Both the position numbers and the translations under genes were made by a program. Of a stretch of DNA of 64,000 nt, positions 1-9,123 are shown one piece after another; position 1 is the first letter of the stretch; each line of letters opens with the position of its first letter. Source of the stretch: Crocinitomix catalasitica ATCC 23190. GTDB taxonomy: Bacteria; Bacteroidota; Bacteroidia; Flavobacteriales_D; Crocinitomicaceae. Location: positions 1 through 64,000 of the forward strand of contig NZ_JHXV01000007.1 of NCBI RefSeq assembly GCF_000621625.1, written 5' to 3'. The notes below the pieces were generated by a model, which did not search any database, was not told the origin of the DNA, and saw only the letters and a program-made list of their open reading frames with translations.

Positions 1-1
1 A

Positions 2-313
2 AAAGAGGCTAAAAAATATGCTTGTTATAGCGGAGTAGTTCCGTTTGACTACTCTTCAGGAACCAGTGTAAACAAAAGATCAAGAGTATCCCCGATGGCT
101 AATAAATCGATTAAAACAATACTACATATGGCAGCAATGTCAGCGATTCAATGTGAAGGGGATTTAAAGCATTATTACCTTCGTAAAGTTGCTGAAGGAA
201 AGAATAAAATGAGTGTGCTAAATGCGGTAAGAAACAAATTAATCCTTAGAATTTTCTCTTGCGTTAACCAAAATAGAATTTATCAAAAAAAGTTTAAATT
301 AAATTTGGTTTAA
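2..313 (+). CDS. IS110-family transposase, C-terminal part (5' end outside window)
   Basis: The reading frame is open from base 2 and runs to TAA at 311-313, so only the last 103 residues are visible. The segment YSGVVPFDYSSGTSV, followed by SRVSPMANKSIKTILHMAAMSA, is the C-terminal Transposase_20 domain of IS110/IS1111 recombinases, which contains the serine-rich nucleophile region. An internal ATG at 95 is not the real start. The N-terminal RuvC-like DEDD domain lies before the window. Members of this family use a bridge RNA encoded in a non-coding IS end. Only about 70 bp separate this stop from the next gene, so that RNA is more likely upstream. The exact right end of the IS cannot be fixed from this window. 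Confidence 0.88.
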   Translation, partial: KEAKKYACYSGVVPFDYSSGTSVNKRSRVSPMANKSIKTILHMAAMSAIQCEGDLKHYYLRKVAEGKNKMSVLNAVRNKLILRIFSCVNQNRIYQKKFKLNLV

Positions 314-330
314 CCATAGAAATCGGGACC

Positions 331-347
331 TCTCGGCTCAGCCGAGA
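331..347. repeat. perfect palindrome, possible bidirectional terminator or REP remnant
   Basis: Arms TCTCGGCT and AGCCGAGA flank one central base. The palindrome lies between the stops of the IS110 transposase and the convergent adhesin gene. The bases that follow (about 350-383) include a GGTGACTG-type word on the minus strand, which occurs again at 51791-51798. No T-run follows the hairpin, so a terminator role is uncertain. Confidence 0.5.
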
Positions 348-383
348 CCTCACTTCGGCAAGCTCAGCACGGAGCAGTCACCG

Positions 384-3212
384 CTAACCTCCAATTATTT
401 GCACTGTTCCTTGACCAACTAGCTCAGTTCCGTCATCACTAATAGCTTCGTAGGTATAAAAGTATACGCCGTCGGGGCATGGGGCTCCGTTCATGTTGGT
501 GCCGTCCCATGCGTCGGTGATGTGGTGTAGTTCGGTTTTGACTTGGCCCCAGCGGTCAATAATTATACAGTGGAATTCGCTGATAGATTTTGTTTTGAAC
601 TCGAAGGTGAATTGGTCGTTGATACCATCGTTGTTGGGACTGAAAATATTGACTTGATCGAAGACGATAGGTTCGTAAATGATCAGCGTTTTGCATAACG
701 TATCGGTGCAACCATTTTTATTGAGTGCCACTAAACAGGTTGTGATTTCGTATGATTCACCTCGAATTTTATATGTAGTGTCAAAGGTTTCTTCGAGGGA
801 CTCACTGAGGATCCAATCGCCAGAAGGATCATCGAAATTCCAGAAAAAAGTAGTATCTGCTAAAGGGTTGTTGGGATTTGCAAAGTGCTGAGAGGTATTG
901 GTATAGTGGGTTTCCACGTTGGCTGTGCCTTTATAATTGCTCGTGAATTGTGGTGAGGTGATTTCGAAATTGGCTTTTGGATTTAAGGAATCAACCGTTA
1001 GAATTTGAGTTAAAGTACAGCCGTTTTCGTCCGTAGCTACCATTTCATATTGACCGGGATTCAGACCGCCCCAAGTAGAATTCGTACTCGTTTCGCCTGT
1101 GGATAAATTGGTCCATAAATAATCATAATCTGGAATGCCGCCTGCCATGGCTGCTTTCACTACGCCATTTCCTTTTTGGTAATTGTATAAACGACAATAA
1201 GCAGGTTCAAATTCGAATTCTACAAAACGTAGTGAATCTGGTTGATCGATAATAAAACTAAATGAATTTGAACAACCATTGGCATCAATTACATTGACAA
1301 TATGCTCGCCAGCTCCTAATCCTCCAGCCGAATCTTCAGCGATACCACTTAAACCATCAGGACTCCAATTGAAGTTGATTAGACCTAAATCACCAGTTGC
1401 ATTAAAGACTTCATCAACTATCGCATAACCTGATTTGTCACCATAACAAAGCGGATAGACTGTTGTTAAATCAATATCCAATTCGGCTGGTTCGTTTAAG
1501 GTGATGGTGCCACTACCCGAACATTCGCTATCGTCTGTAACCGTGTAGGTATAGGTGCCAGCACCGAGGCTATTCGCTGCATTACTATTATCAATATTCT
1601 TCAATTCACCGTCTGCATTTTTAATTTCGAACAGCAAATCATCCCCTCCACCTTCTACACTAATAATAATCGAACCATCAGACAAACCAAAACAGGTAGG
1701 TTCGTTATAAATAATATCCAAAGGGATGCCATTGGTCATGGTGATGGTTTTGGTGGTTGTTGTCGAGCATCCTCCCGTTCCTGTGACTGTTAACGTTATT
1801 GTATAAGTGCCAATTGCACCATAAGTATGCTCAGGATTTTCATCCGTTGACATTCCGCCATCACCAAAAGTCCAATTCCAGCTAATAATTTCACTAGGCG
1901 GAATTACAGTTGAAAGATCATTTAACATAACAGGATTGATAATACAACCACCCGTACTGCCATCTTCAGATGAGGCACCGCCTGCAATAAATTCTATACT
2001 GGCGTTTGGAATATCATAGACAATTACTTCGTAAGACGTGGTATCATTACAAGAAATTTCACTGTGCCCAATTAGGGTAACGGTGTATGTTCCTGATTCA
2101 TCGTAAACATGACTGGTATTTTCATCTGCGGAAGATTCACCATCCCCAAAATCCCATTCCCAAGTCGGAGCATCATCTTCCGACCAAGTAGAACTGTTCT
2201 CAAAATCAATTTCCTCTCCCAAACAAACATTTTCAGCACTAAAATCAGCATCCAATACATCAGGAAAATGAATAGTTTCAACCAATCTTAAACAACGTTC
2301 GCCAATGGTGTATTGTGCGGTGTAAATCCCCATTCCATATTCACTTGCGCTTACAGTTTCGCTGGTTTCACCCACTAAAGCAATGCCATCCTTATACCAT
2401 TGCCATTCGCCGCCTAGCGTGTCAATAATTGCGGTGAGTAGTAGATTGCCGTCACACCAGTCACCAGTTTGGGAAATATCGGTGAAGTGGTCGGTGTCGA
2501 TGAGGGTTAATTCATCAAAAAAATAATAGCCGTCTGGGTAAGTAATACCATCAATTACTTCAGAACCGCACTGCCCAGCCAAAGCAATGGCGTAAATATC
2601 TTCAGTAGGTGTAAATGTTAAGGTTACCTCCTGCCATGAGCCATCCATGACATAATTAATTTCAACATCAGCTAAATCTTGCCATTCTCCGAAACCTATT
2701 GGGCAATCAATTCCCGCCCAAGGTAAATTATCGCATTCAGGTGTGCCATATAAATGTAACTCTAAAAATTGTTCACCTTCACTCCAAGCGGTGTAAAAAT
2801 TTAAAGTATAAACTCCACCTGTAATTATAGGGCTAAACAAACAGGTTCCTACAGTTTCTTTTGTGCCGGGCATAGCGGCAAAACCAACATACCCACTTCC
2901 ACCTCCAGGTATTGGCAATAATGGAGGAATTCCAGCGACTTCTGCTAAATCACAATAATGAAAAAAATCTGAACTCCCCCAATTGGCTTCTGTCCAATAT
3001 TCTGAACATCGAAAGTCTGGCTCACAACATAAGGTATCTTCAAAAGAGGGGTTGGGAATTAAACTTGAATAACCATCCAATTCCAAACAATCACAATCCT
3101 CATCATTTAAGTCAATTAATAAATCACCATCATCATCAATGCCGTTGTTGCAGATTTCTTGAGAGAAAGCAGTTAGCGAGAAAAAACAGAATATGAGGGT
3201 TAATAATTTCAT
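384..3212 (-). CDS. secreted PKD/SprB-repeat protein with type B T9SS (gliding-associated) C-terminal domain
   Basis: This is a 942-residue cell-surface protein. Residues 1-17 form a signal peptide ending at FSQ. A Cys/Asp-rich stretch follows (CNNGIDDDGDLLIDLNDEDC), of the kind found at the N-terminus of many Bacteroidota adhesins. A lectin/CBM-like segment spans about 45-240. Two PKD domains at about 318-400 and 400-490 carry the WDFGDG and WTFGDG signatures. Two or three SprB-like repeats lie at about 495-740 (PTCFGLSDGSI, YPLCYGDKSG). The last 90 residues (IFSPNNDGINDQF, IIDRWG, WDGTNMNG, GVYFYTYE) are the CHU_C/TIGR04131 domain that acts as a type B T9SS signal. Probable role: surface adhesion or matrix component. 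The substrate is unknown. It is convergent with the IS110 gene. Confidence 0.9.
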   Translation of the reverse strand: MKLLTLIFCFFSLTAFSQEICNNGIDDDGDLLIDLNDEDCDCLELDGYSSLIPNPSFEDTLCCEPDFRCSEYWTEANWGSSDFFHYCDLAEVAGIPPLLPIPGGGSGYVGFAAMPGTKETVGTCLFSPIITGGVYTLNFYTAWSEGEQFLELHLYGTPECDNLPWAGIDCPIGFGEWQDLADVEINYVMDGSWQEVTLTFTPTEDIYAIALAGQCGSEVIDGITYPDGYYFFDELTLIDTDHFTDISQTGDWCDGNLLLTAIIDTLGGEWQWYKDGIALVGETSETVSASEYGMGIYTAQYTIGERCLRLVETIHFPDVLDADFSAENVCLGEEIDFENSSTWSEDDAPTWEWDFGDGESSADENTSHVYDESGTYTVTLIGHSEISCNDTTSYEVIVYDIPNASIEFIAGGASSEDGSTGGCIINPVMLNDLSTVIPPSEIISWNWTFGDGGMSTDENPEHTYGAIGTYTITLTVTGTGGCSTTTTKTITMTNGIPLDIIYNEPTCFGLSDGSIIISVEGGGDDLLFEIKNADGELKNIDNSNAANSLGAGTYTYTVTDDSECSGSGTITLNEPAELDIDLTTVYPLCYGDKSGYAIVDEVFNATGDLGLINFNWSPDGLSGIAEDSAGGLGAGEHIVNVIDANGCSNSFSFIIDQPDSLRFVEFEFEPAYCRLYNYQKGNGVVKAAMAGGIPDYDYLWTNLSTGETSTNSTWGGLNPGQYEMVATDENGCTLTQILTVDSLNPKANFEITSPQFTSNYKGTANVETHYTNTSQHFANPNNPLADTTFFWNFDDPSGDWILSESLEETFDTTYKIRGESYEITTCLVALNKNGCTDTLCKTLIIYEPIVFDQVNIFSPNNDGINDQFTFEFKTKSISEFHCIIIDRWGQVKTELHHITDAWDGTNMNGAPCPDGVYFYTYEAISDDGTELVGQGTVQIIGG

Positions 3213-3366
3213 TTATTGCAAGATAGGGATAACAGATAAAAGAAGGTAGACAAAAGACTTTTAATTTTGGCAGGAGGCAAAAGAGAAAAAGGTGAAGGTA
3301 TAGATCCGTTTTAGAATAAGTAAGATCAGCCTCTAGCATTTATGTGATGAGCGATAAAGCAAATGC

Positions 3367-3470
3367 AAGTCCTGAAGGGACGCTTTTCAATTGCGAAGGA
3401 AACATTCCTTCGATAAGAAGTTTGCAATAAATAAGTTTTAAAACCCAGCAAGGGTGAGGTATTATTTTTG
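3367..3470 (+). repeat. dispersed repeat family 2, copy 1
   Basis: It starts with the hairpin word AAGTCCTGAAGGGACG, continues through GGAAACATTCCTTCGATA, and ends with TTTTAAAACCCAGCAAGGGT followed by a T-rich stretch. The same ordered blocks recur at 51919-52014. Such CTGAAGGG-type intergenic repeats are common in Bacteroidota genomes. Function unknown. Confidence 0.7.
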
Positions 3471-3529
3471 AAAGGGCATGATTGTATTTTAGATCATAAT
3501 TTAAAGGGGTTTAGAATAGGTCTTTTCGG

Positions 3530-3616
3530 TTAGGGATAGGAGTGGGTATCCTTTTTATGTCCGCCCGCCTCAGGCGGATGGACAAAAAAGATAAGAACGG
3601 ATAGCCCGCCCGTATG
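3530..3616 (+). repeat. dispersed repeat family 1, copy 1
   Basis: The conserved left block TTAGGGATAGGAGTGGGTAT is followed by CCTTTTT. A variable hairpin comes next (CCGCCTCAGGCGG core at 3553-3565), then AAAAAAGATAAGAACGGATA and GCCCG. The same frame around a different hairpin occurs at 16866-16976 and, inverted, at 56884-56997. Confidence 0.75.
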
Positions 3617-3670
3617 GGAACCGCCAAAAAATATCTACTAATAACTCAGGATTCCAGTCTCAAAAAAAAA

Positions 3671-4732
3671 TCAAGTCACATCAAACCCACTTATATAAGT
3701 CGGTCTATTTTTAATTTTGTCTATCTCAACTGAAGTGACACCGTTAAATTTGGCTAGCACATGAACAGGAGTTTCTTGCTTTGACAGCTTGCCTAACCAA
3801 CCCCACTGCATTTTATGCTGCGCCAAACGCGGAGATTTTGTATCCTCCCAAAACAACATTGAATTATAATTGGTGAGGTGTAGAATGCCTTCAAAAAAAT
3901 CAGCCAATATATTTTCATGAACAGCTTGATAAAAGAGTCCTTCTGTTGCTAAAAACCGATAGTCTTTTGGGTTGATGAGTTTATTGATAAGGGGAATATA
4001 AGGGCAAATTTTGAGCAATGCTTTTCCAAACTTACCAGGTAAGCTAACAATTTCCCAATGGACTTTATGCACCTGCAATCCTGCAACAATCTCACCATTT
4101 ACTTTGTAAACATAATATTGATCATTGTCAAAAATATGGGTGTCAGCATAGAAATTATGATCCTTATAATGGTTGGCTAATAAGTCCTTCACCAATTTTT
4201 TTTCACTGGAATGGATAATAGAAACTGCCGAACATTTTTTAGGATAAAATCGACTAAAGGGTAAAGTATTAAAAGCGCCAATTTGTATGAAATCAGATTT
4301 TAGTTGGTTGTTAAACGAACGCGAATTATGCGGATCGATATAAGCCCAATAAATAGATTTACCATAGGTTGGATTGTCGAGGTTTAAATTGTCTGTCGTA
4401 AATAATTGAGCGATTGATTTGGCAAAAACCGAATTCCCACGGCGTTTTTTACCACTGCCTTGTAAACCTTTAGCAAATGCGAAATACCTTAAATAATAAT
4501 GTTTAATTCCAGGTGAAATAGCACGTTCACAAAAAGTAATATTCGCAATTGCTTGTTCTTGCCGTTGCAAATAAATGAATAAGGGCATGGAGAGATGATA
4601 AACCTTTTCTGGCGTGTCCAATAATTTATATTGCAAACCATTGGTACCAATAATAGTATCCGATAAAAGTTTTACAACTTCAGCAGGAGGAGTTTTAGAA
4701 AAATGAATCAGCTTGTTAAAAGACTGAGACAC
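3671..4732 (-). CDS. GNAT-like acyltransferase-fold protein, function unknown
   Basis: This is a 353-residue soluble protein with no signal peptide or membrane segment. It appears to have two lobes. The N-terminal half (about 15-160) contains FCERAISPGIKHYYLRYFAFAK. The C-terminal half (about 170-350) contains DNDQYYVYKVNGEIVAGLQV, which resembles the central beta strands of GNAT N-acyltransferases. I recognise the general family only and cannot assign a substrate. It lies 5 bp downstream of pdhB on the same strand, so co-transcription is likely. That does not prove a role in pyruvate metabolism. Confidence 0.65.
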   Translation of the reverse strand: MSQSFNKLIHFSKTPPAEVVKLLSDTIIGTNGLQYKLLDTPEKVYHLSMPLFIYLQRQEQAIANITFCERAISPGIKHYYLRYFAFAKGLQGSGKKRRGNSVFAKSIAQLFTTDNLNLDNPTYGKSIYWAYIDPHNSRSFNNQLKSDFIQIGAFNTLPFSRFYPKKCSAVSIIHSSEKKLVKDLLANHYKDHNFYADTHIFDNDQYYVYKVNGEIVAGLQVHKVHWEIVSLPGKFGKALLKICPYIPLINKLINPKDYRFLATEGLFYQAVHENILADFFEGILHLTNYNSMLFWEDTKSPRLAQHKMQWGWLGKLSKQETPVHVLAKFNGVTSVEIDKIKNRPTYISGFDVT

Positions 4733-4737
4733 GGAAT

Positions 4738-5715
4738 TTATTTATAACTAACCGCTTTAACGGCAGCAATAATTCTTTCAACATTTGGTAAAGCTTCAGC
4801 CATTAAAGTTGGGCTAAAAGGGAATGGCGTATCTGATTGCATTACACGTTTTACAGGAGCATCTAAATAATCAAATGCATAGTTTTGTAAGTGATAAGCA
4901 ATTTCAGAAGCGATTGATGCGATTGGCCAAGATTCTTCAACAACAACACATCTATTGGTTTTTTTAACCGAATTAACAACCGCTGCATAATCAATAGGAC
5001 GAACAGTTCTAAGATCGATAATTTCACAAGAAATACCATCTTTTTCTAATTCTTCAGCAGCTTTATGCGCTTCTTTAATGATTTTACCGAAACTAACAAT
5101 TGTTACATCAGTACCTTCACGTTTAATATCAGCAACACCAATTGGAATAATGTATTCTCCTTCTGGAATGTCACCTTTATCGCCGTACATTTTTTCAGAT
5201 TCTAAAAATACAACAGGATCGTTATCACGAATAGCGGCTTTTAGTAAACCTTTAGCATCGTAAGGAGTAGAAGGCGTTATAACTTTCAAACCTGGTACAT
5301 GAGCATAAAAAGCTTCAAAACTTTGTGAATGCGTAGCACCTAATTGTCCAGCAGTTCCGTTACCACCTCTAAATACAATAGGACAATTAATTTGTCCACC
5401 TGACATTTGTAAAATTTTAGCTGCACTATTAATGATTTGATCAGCCGCTAGAATCGCAAAATTCCATGTCATAAACTCAACGATTGGTCTTAAACCATTC
5501 ATTGCAGCACCAACAGCAATCCCAGTAAATCCTAGTTCAGCGATGGGTGTATCAATCACACGTTTAGCGCCAAATTCGTCTAACATTCCTTGTGAAACTT
5601 TGTACGCACCATTATAATTGGCAACCTCTTCTCCTAAAAGAAATACGTTTTCATCAGTTCTCATTTCTTCAGACATTGCCTCTCTCAGTGCCTCTCTAAA
5701 TTGTACATTTTTCAT
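4738..5715 (-). CDS. pdhB: pyruvate dehydrogenase E1 component, beta subunit
   Basis: The 325-residue length is typical. It is the transketolase-type beta subunit that, with E1 alpha, binds thiamine pyrophosphate and decarboxylates pyruvate to feed acetyl groups to the E2 lipoyl domain. Characteristic segments are FLLGEEVANYNGAYKVSQGM near the N-terminus, RVIDTPIAELGFTGIAVGAA, the PIVEFMTWNFAILAADQI helix, RGGNGTAGQLGATHSQSFEA, and the C-terminal transketolase domain with DLRTVRPID and VVVEESWP. The alpha subunit is not in the window. A textbook Bacteroidota promoter sits just upstream (5751-5783). A GNAT-like gene follows 5 bp downstream. Confidence 0.95.
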   Translation of the reverse strand: MKNVQFREALREAMSEEMRTDENVFLLGEEVANYNGAYKVSQGMLDEFGAKRVIDTPIAELGFTGIAVGAAMNGLRPIVEFMTWNFAILAADQIINSAAKILQMSGGQINCPIVFRGGNGTAGQLGATHSQSFEAFYAHVPGLKVITPSTPYDAKGLLKAAIRDNDPVVFLESEKMYGDKGDIPEGEYIIPIGVADIKREGTDVTIVSFGKIIKEAHKAAEELEKDGISCEIIDLRTVRPIDYAAVVNSVKKTNRCVVVEESWPIASIASEIAYHLQNYAFDYLDAPVKRVMQSDTPFPFSPTLMAEALPNVERIIAAVKAVSYK

Positions 5716-5750
5716 ACTTATCGATGGTTTACAACACGATTAATTTGCGC

Positions 5751-5783
5751 CAAATCTACAAAATTAAGAAATGAAACATCAAA
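5751..5783 (-). promoter_or_regulatory. Bacteroidota-type promoter of pdhB
   Basis: On the minus strand a -33 TTTG (5780-5783) and a -7 TAGATTTG (5751-5758) are separated by 21 bp. This matches the TTTG/TAnnTTTG consensus of the Bacteroidota primary sigma factor. It lies about 35 bp upstream of the pdhB ATG. Confidence 0.65.
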
Positions 5784-6132
5784 CTTTTTTGAATTTTTTA
5801 TCTATTACACTGTGTAAATTTGACACTAAGAATCACTAAACCTTCCTAAAGGCTAGTATTTCGACGCGATAGTTAACATTCTTTTTAGGTAATAAAAATT
5901 ATGTGTTTAGCAGTAAAAGTAAACTTTTAAGTCGTTGTAAATTCGTTTTCAATTTCCAAATTTCTTGTATTGGTCTAATTGAATTATGATATAATCATGT
6001 ATCCAAGAACTTTAGCCCGATGTAAAACAAAAACTTAGACTGTTCCATACCAATAAAATGGGCTTTAACGGATGCTTATAAAGGAATCATATAAATTAAA
6101 CAAAGTTATTCGTAAAAATAATCCTGTACTCC

Positions 6133-6163
6133 TTTCATATTTCAATGAATAGGACTATATTCG
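6133..6163 (+). promoter_or_regulatory. candidate promoter of ppiD
   Basis: TTTC (6133-6136), 19 bp of spacer, then TATATTCG (6156-6163). This is one substitution per box from the TTTG/TAnnTTTG consensus. The ATG follows about 30 bp later. Confidence 0.45.
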
Positions 6164-6192
6164 CAGATTCTTAAAAATTAACAAAAATTGAA

Positions 6193-8400
6193 ATGGCTGT
6201 AATTGGAAATATTCAGAAAAACTCGGTACTGTTGCTTATTGTGATAGGTCTAGCGATGTTGGCATTTATCTTCACTGATTTCCTTAAGGATCCCGGTGGA
6301 CAAGTTGAGCAAATAAACTCAGCAACTGTAAATGGAGAAGGAATTAATGAGGTTGAGTTTGAAAGACTTAAAACGGACTTTATTACAAGAGATAGAAATA
6401 ATGCATTATCGCAAAATCAGGAGTATTCAAAATCATCTGAACGTGCATCTGAAGATAAAGCTTTCAACGAACTGGTTCGTAAAACCTTATTAGATGACGA
6501 AACTAACAAATTAGGTATCGTTGTTACAAAGGATGAAATGAACGATATGATTCATGGTAAAAACATTCACCCTTGGGTTCTACAAGTCTCAATTTTTAAT
6601 GGTGCTTCTGGTTTTTCTAAAGATTCTGTAAGAAATTTCTTGTCGAATTTAGAGAACGAACCAACGAACGAAGCTGACATTCAACAATGGACTGACGCAA
6701 GAAAACAATGGAAAGAATTTGAAGATGGTTTAAGAACAGCGAGAGTTGCAGATAAATATGTTGCTTTAGTTCGTAAAGGTGTTTATGTAAATAAAGTAGA
6801 GGTTGAAGATAAAAACGAAGCTTTATTTCACAAAAGAAAATTCAAATATGTTGTGCAAAAGTACGCTGCTATTCCAGAGGATGAAGTAAGTATTTCTGAT
6901 GACGAAGTGAAATCGTATTTTGAAAAGCATAAAGGCGAAAAGAAATATGAACAAGAAGAGGCAAGAAGCTTAGATATGGTTTTTATTCCTGTATCTGCAA
7001 CGGCTAATGACAGAGCGATAACTAGAGATCTAGTATCTGCTTTAATTCCTAATTTAAAAACAACTGAAAACGTATTACAGTTTATTTATCAGAACAGTGA
7101 TGAAAAGATAATGAATGATACTTTGCAGTATAACTATAGTGATGACAATAAATTTGTAATTAGCGGCCAAGGTGGCACTTATCCAAAATCAATTGATGAG
7201 GAAGTACAAAAAGGTAATATTGGTCAAGTATTTGGACCAATTACAGCACAAGTTAATTCTTCAGGAAAATCTGAAGAACATGTTGCTTTAGCGCGTTTAT
7301 TGGATGTTAAGAAACAAAAACAAGCTTGGGTAAGACATATTTTGATTTCTTCTCAAAGTCGTTCAGAAGATGCAGCGAAGTCAATGGCTGATAGTATCAT
7401 GAATATCATTCGTTCAAAAAACAATTTTGTTGAAATGGTTTCAATCTCTGAAGATCCTGCATCTATTCCAAATAATGGTGAATACAAATGGTTTCCTGAA
7501 GGACGAATGGTTCCTGAATTTAATGATGCTGCTTTTAATGGTCCAGTTGGAAAATTACAATTAGTAAAAACTGATTACGGATATCATATTGTTGAAGTGA
7601 TTGAACAAGCAGAAAGAAATGTACCTGTTTTTGGAATTGTAACTAAAAAGATTAAGCCGAGTGATAAAACATTGGCAGATATGGAAATGAGATTATTCGA
7701 TTTTATTTTTGCTATCAACGATGTTAAGGCTACACAAGACAGTGCTTTTATTAAAATTGCACAAGACAGTGGCTTCCAAATTCAATCGGCTAAAGTAATT
7801 TTAGCTAATAACTTTATCCCTGGTGTTACTACTCCAGATAGAGTGATGCGTTTTGCTTTTAATAAAAATGCAAAAATGAATGATGTTTCTGATCCAATTT
7901 TAGATGGGGATAAATTTATCGTTGCAAATATTAAATCAATTATTGAAGAGGGTGTACCGACATTTGAAGAAGTTGAATTAATTGTAAAAAGAGATGCTTT
8001 AAAAGAAAAGCAAGCTAATTTTTATATTGATAAGATGAGTGGTAAGCAAGGTATAGATGCCGTTGCTACTGTATTGACTGACGGAGCGATTAGAGAGACT
8101 GAAGTTACTTTTGACGGACAGTCAGTTGTTAAAGGTCAGGCTAAAGATCCAGCATTGGTTGGAAGTGTTTTCACTGATATTCCAGTTGGAGCAATGACGA
8201 ATCCAATTAAAGGTAAAGATGGTGTTTATGTTTTCATCTTAGAAGAGGAAGAATTAGCACCAAAGGTTGAGGATTACGAGAAATTAAGAGGGAGTTTATT
8301 GACAACGCAAACAAGTGTTGCTGATGGCGCTATTATTGAAGCTTTAAGAGAGAAAGCAGATTTAAAAGATAATAGACAAGCGAAAAAGTATCAACAATAG
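6193..8400 (+). CDS. ppiD: periplasmic chaperone / peptidyl-prolyl isomerase, PpiD-like
   Basis: This is a 735-residue inner-membrane anchored periplasmic foldase. The start MAVIGNIQKNSVLLLIVIGL, with a membrane helix at about 10-31 and a short cytoplasmic N-terminus, is typical of PpiD. SurA_N-like helical segments follow (about 35-260). The parvulin domain lies at about 383-475 (RHILISSQ, EMVSISEDPAS, YKWFPEGRMVPEFNDAAF, GYHIVEV). A degenerate second PPIase-like region and a helical tail complete the protein. Role: folding of secreted and outer-membrane proteins next to the Sec translocon. It is monocistronic, with its own promoter and a strong terminator. Confidence 0.9.
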   Translation: MAVIGNIQKNSVLLLIVIGLAMLAFIFTDFLKDPGGQVEQINSATVNGEGINEVEFERLKTDFITRDRNNALSQNQEYSKSSERASEDKAFNELVRKTLLDDETNKLGIVVTKDEMNDMIHGKNIHPWVLQVSIFNGASGFSKDSVRNFLSNLENEPTNEADIQQWTDARKQWKEFEDGLRTARVADKYVALVRKGVYVNKVEVEDKNEALFHKRKFKYVVQKYAAIPEDEVSISDDEVKSYFEKHKGEKKYEQEEARSLDMVFIPVSATANDRAITRDLVSALIPNLKTTENVLQFIYQNSDEKIMNDTLQYNYSDDNKFVISGQGGTYPKSIDEEVQKGNIGQVFGPITAQVNSSGKSEEHVALARLLDVKKQKQAWVRHILISSQSRSEDAAKSMADSIMNIIRSKNNFVEMVSISEDPASIPNNGEYKWFPEGRMVPEFNDAAFNGPVGKLQLVKTDYGYHIVEVIEQAERNVPVFGIVTKKIKPSDKTLADMEMRLFDFIFAINDVKATQDSAFIKIAQDSGFQIQSAKVILANNFIPGVTTPDRVMRFAFNKNAKMNDVSDPILDGDKFIVANIKSIIEEGVPTFEEVELIVKRDALKEKQANFYIDKMSGKQGIDAVATVLTDGAIRETEVTFDGQSVVKGQAKDPALVGSVFTDIPVGAMTNPIKGKDGVYVFILEEEELAPKVEDYEKLRGSLLTTQTSVADGAIIEALREKADLKDNRQAKKYQQ

Positions 8401-8421
8401 TTGAAATAAATAAATGTATTA

Positions 8422-8459
8422 AATCCGTCTTCAACTCGTTTGAAGACGGATTTTTTTTT
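8422..8459 (+). terminator. intrinsic terminator of ppiD
   Basis: The stem AATCCGTCTTCAA / TTTGAAGACGGATT with loop CTCG runs directly into nine T residues. It lies 22 bp after the ppiD stop. Confidence 0.9.
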
Positions 8460-8598
8460 GTTATTATTCCCGGTTCGATTATTCCAAATACTCATGGTTG
8501 ATTTCTCACCATTTTATAGACTTCAAAGGAAATTTGTAATGGTCGAACAGTGGTTGTAAACTAGTCTCATAGAATTGGTGTATTTTTGTACCGTAAAA

Positions 8599-9123
8599 AT
8601 GACAGGCATGTTAAAAGAAAAAACACCAAACGAATCACTCTCAATCACTACAAAGGTTGTTCTTCCAAATGATACGAATACTTTAGGTAAGTTATTTGGA
8701 GGTTCCTTACTGGCTTGGATTGATGAAATTGGCGCTGTTGCTGCACATCGTCATTCTGGAAGAGTTTCAGTTACTGCTTCTATTAATAATGTTTCTTTCA
8801 CGTTTCCAGTTGATTTAGGATCTATCATGACTTTGGAAGCTAAGGTTTCTAGGGCGTTTAATTCTTCGATGGAGGTTATCATTGATGTTTATATTGAAGA
8901 TAGTGTTACGCGGGATAAGACAGCCAGCAATCAAGCGATATTGACTTTTGTAGCTATAGATGAAAATGGAAAATCAGTAGAAGTACCAAAATTAATTCCT
9001 GAAACAGAGGAGGAGAAAGAACGATATGCCGCGGCTTTACGTCGTAGACAATTGAGTTTAATTTTAGCGGGAAGGTTGAAAGCTGAAGATGCGCCTGAAT
9101 TAAAAGCTATTTTTAAACTTTAA
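8599..9123 (+). CDS. acyl-CoA thioesterase, hotdog fold (YciA/BFIT-like)
   Basis: A hotdog-fold thioesterase of about 174 residues that hydrolyses acyl-CoA. Family features are LPNDTNTLGKLFGGSLLAWI with the catalytic Asp/Asn region (NDTNTLG, DEIGAVAAHRHSG), then VTASINNVSFTFPVDLGSIM and the second beta-sheet half. A charged helical tail ends the protein. An upstream in-frame start at 8575 is unlikely because a TATTTTTG -7 box lies at 8581-8588. ATG 8599 or ATG 8608 is therefore preferred. The stop codon interleaves with that of the convergent GT9 gene over four bases. Confidence 0.88.
   Translation: MTGMLKEKTPNESLSITTKVVLPNDTNTLGKLFGGSLLAWIDEIGAVAAHRHSGRVSVTASINNVSFTFPVDLGSIMTLEAKVSRAFNSSMEVIIDVYIEDSVTRDKTASNQAILTFVAIDENGKSVEVPKLIPETEEEKERYAAALRRRQLSLILAGRLKAEDAPELKAIFKL

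Larger units (their letters stand above)
3213..3670. other. 458-bp intergenic region holding two dispersed repeats
   Basis: No credible gene was found. The adhesin promoter should lie near 3213-3300 on the minus strand. The rest is occupied by repeat-family copies at 3367-3470 and 3530-3616, listed separately. Confidence 0.6.
5716..6192. other. 477-bp divergent intergenic region (pdhB / ppiD promoters)
   Basis: AT-rich, with no ORF of substance. It holds the pdhB promoter at the left edge and a ppiD promoter candidate at the right edge. I see no strong hairpin or known riboswitch in the roughly 350 bp between them. Confidence 0.6.

Noticed and set aside
2912-3196. Open frame on the plus strand opposite the adhesin N-terminus
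   Set aside because: His/Asn-rich composition produced by the antisense of Asp/Gly-rich codons; the minus-strand protein is clearly real.
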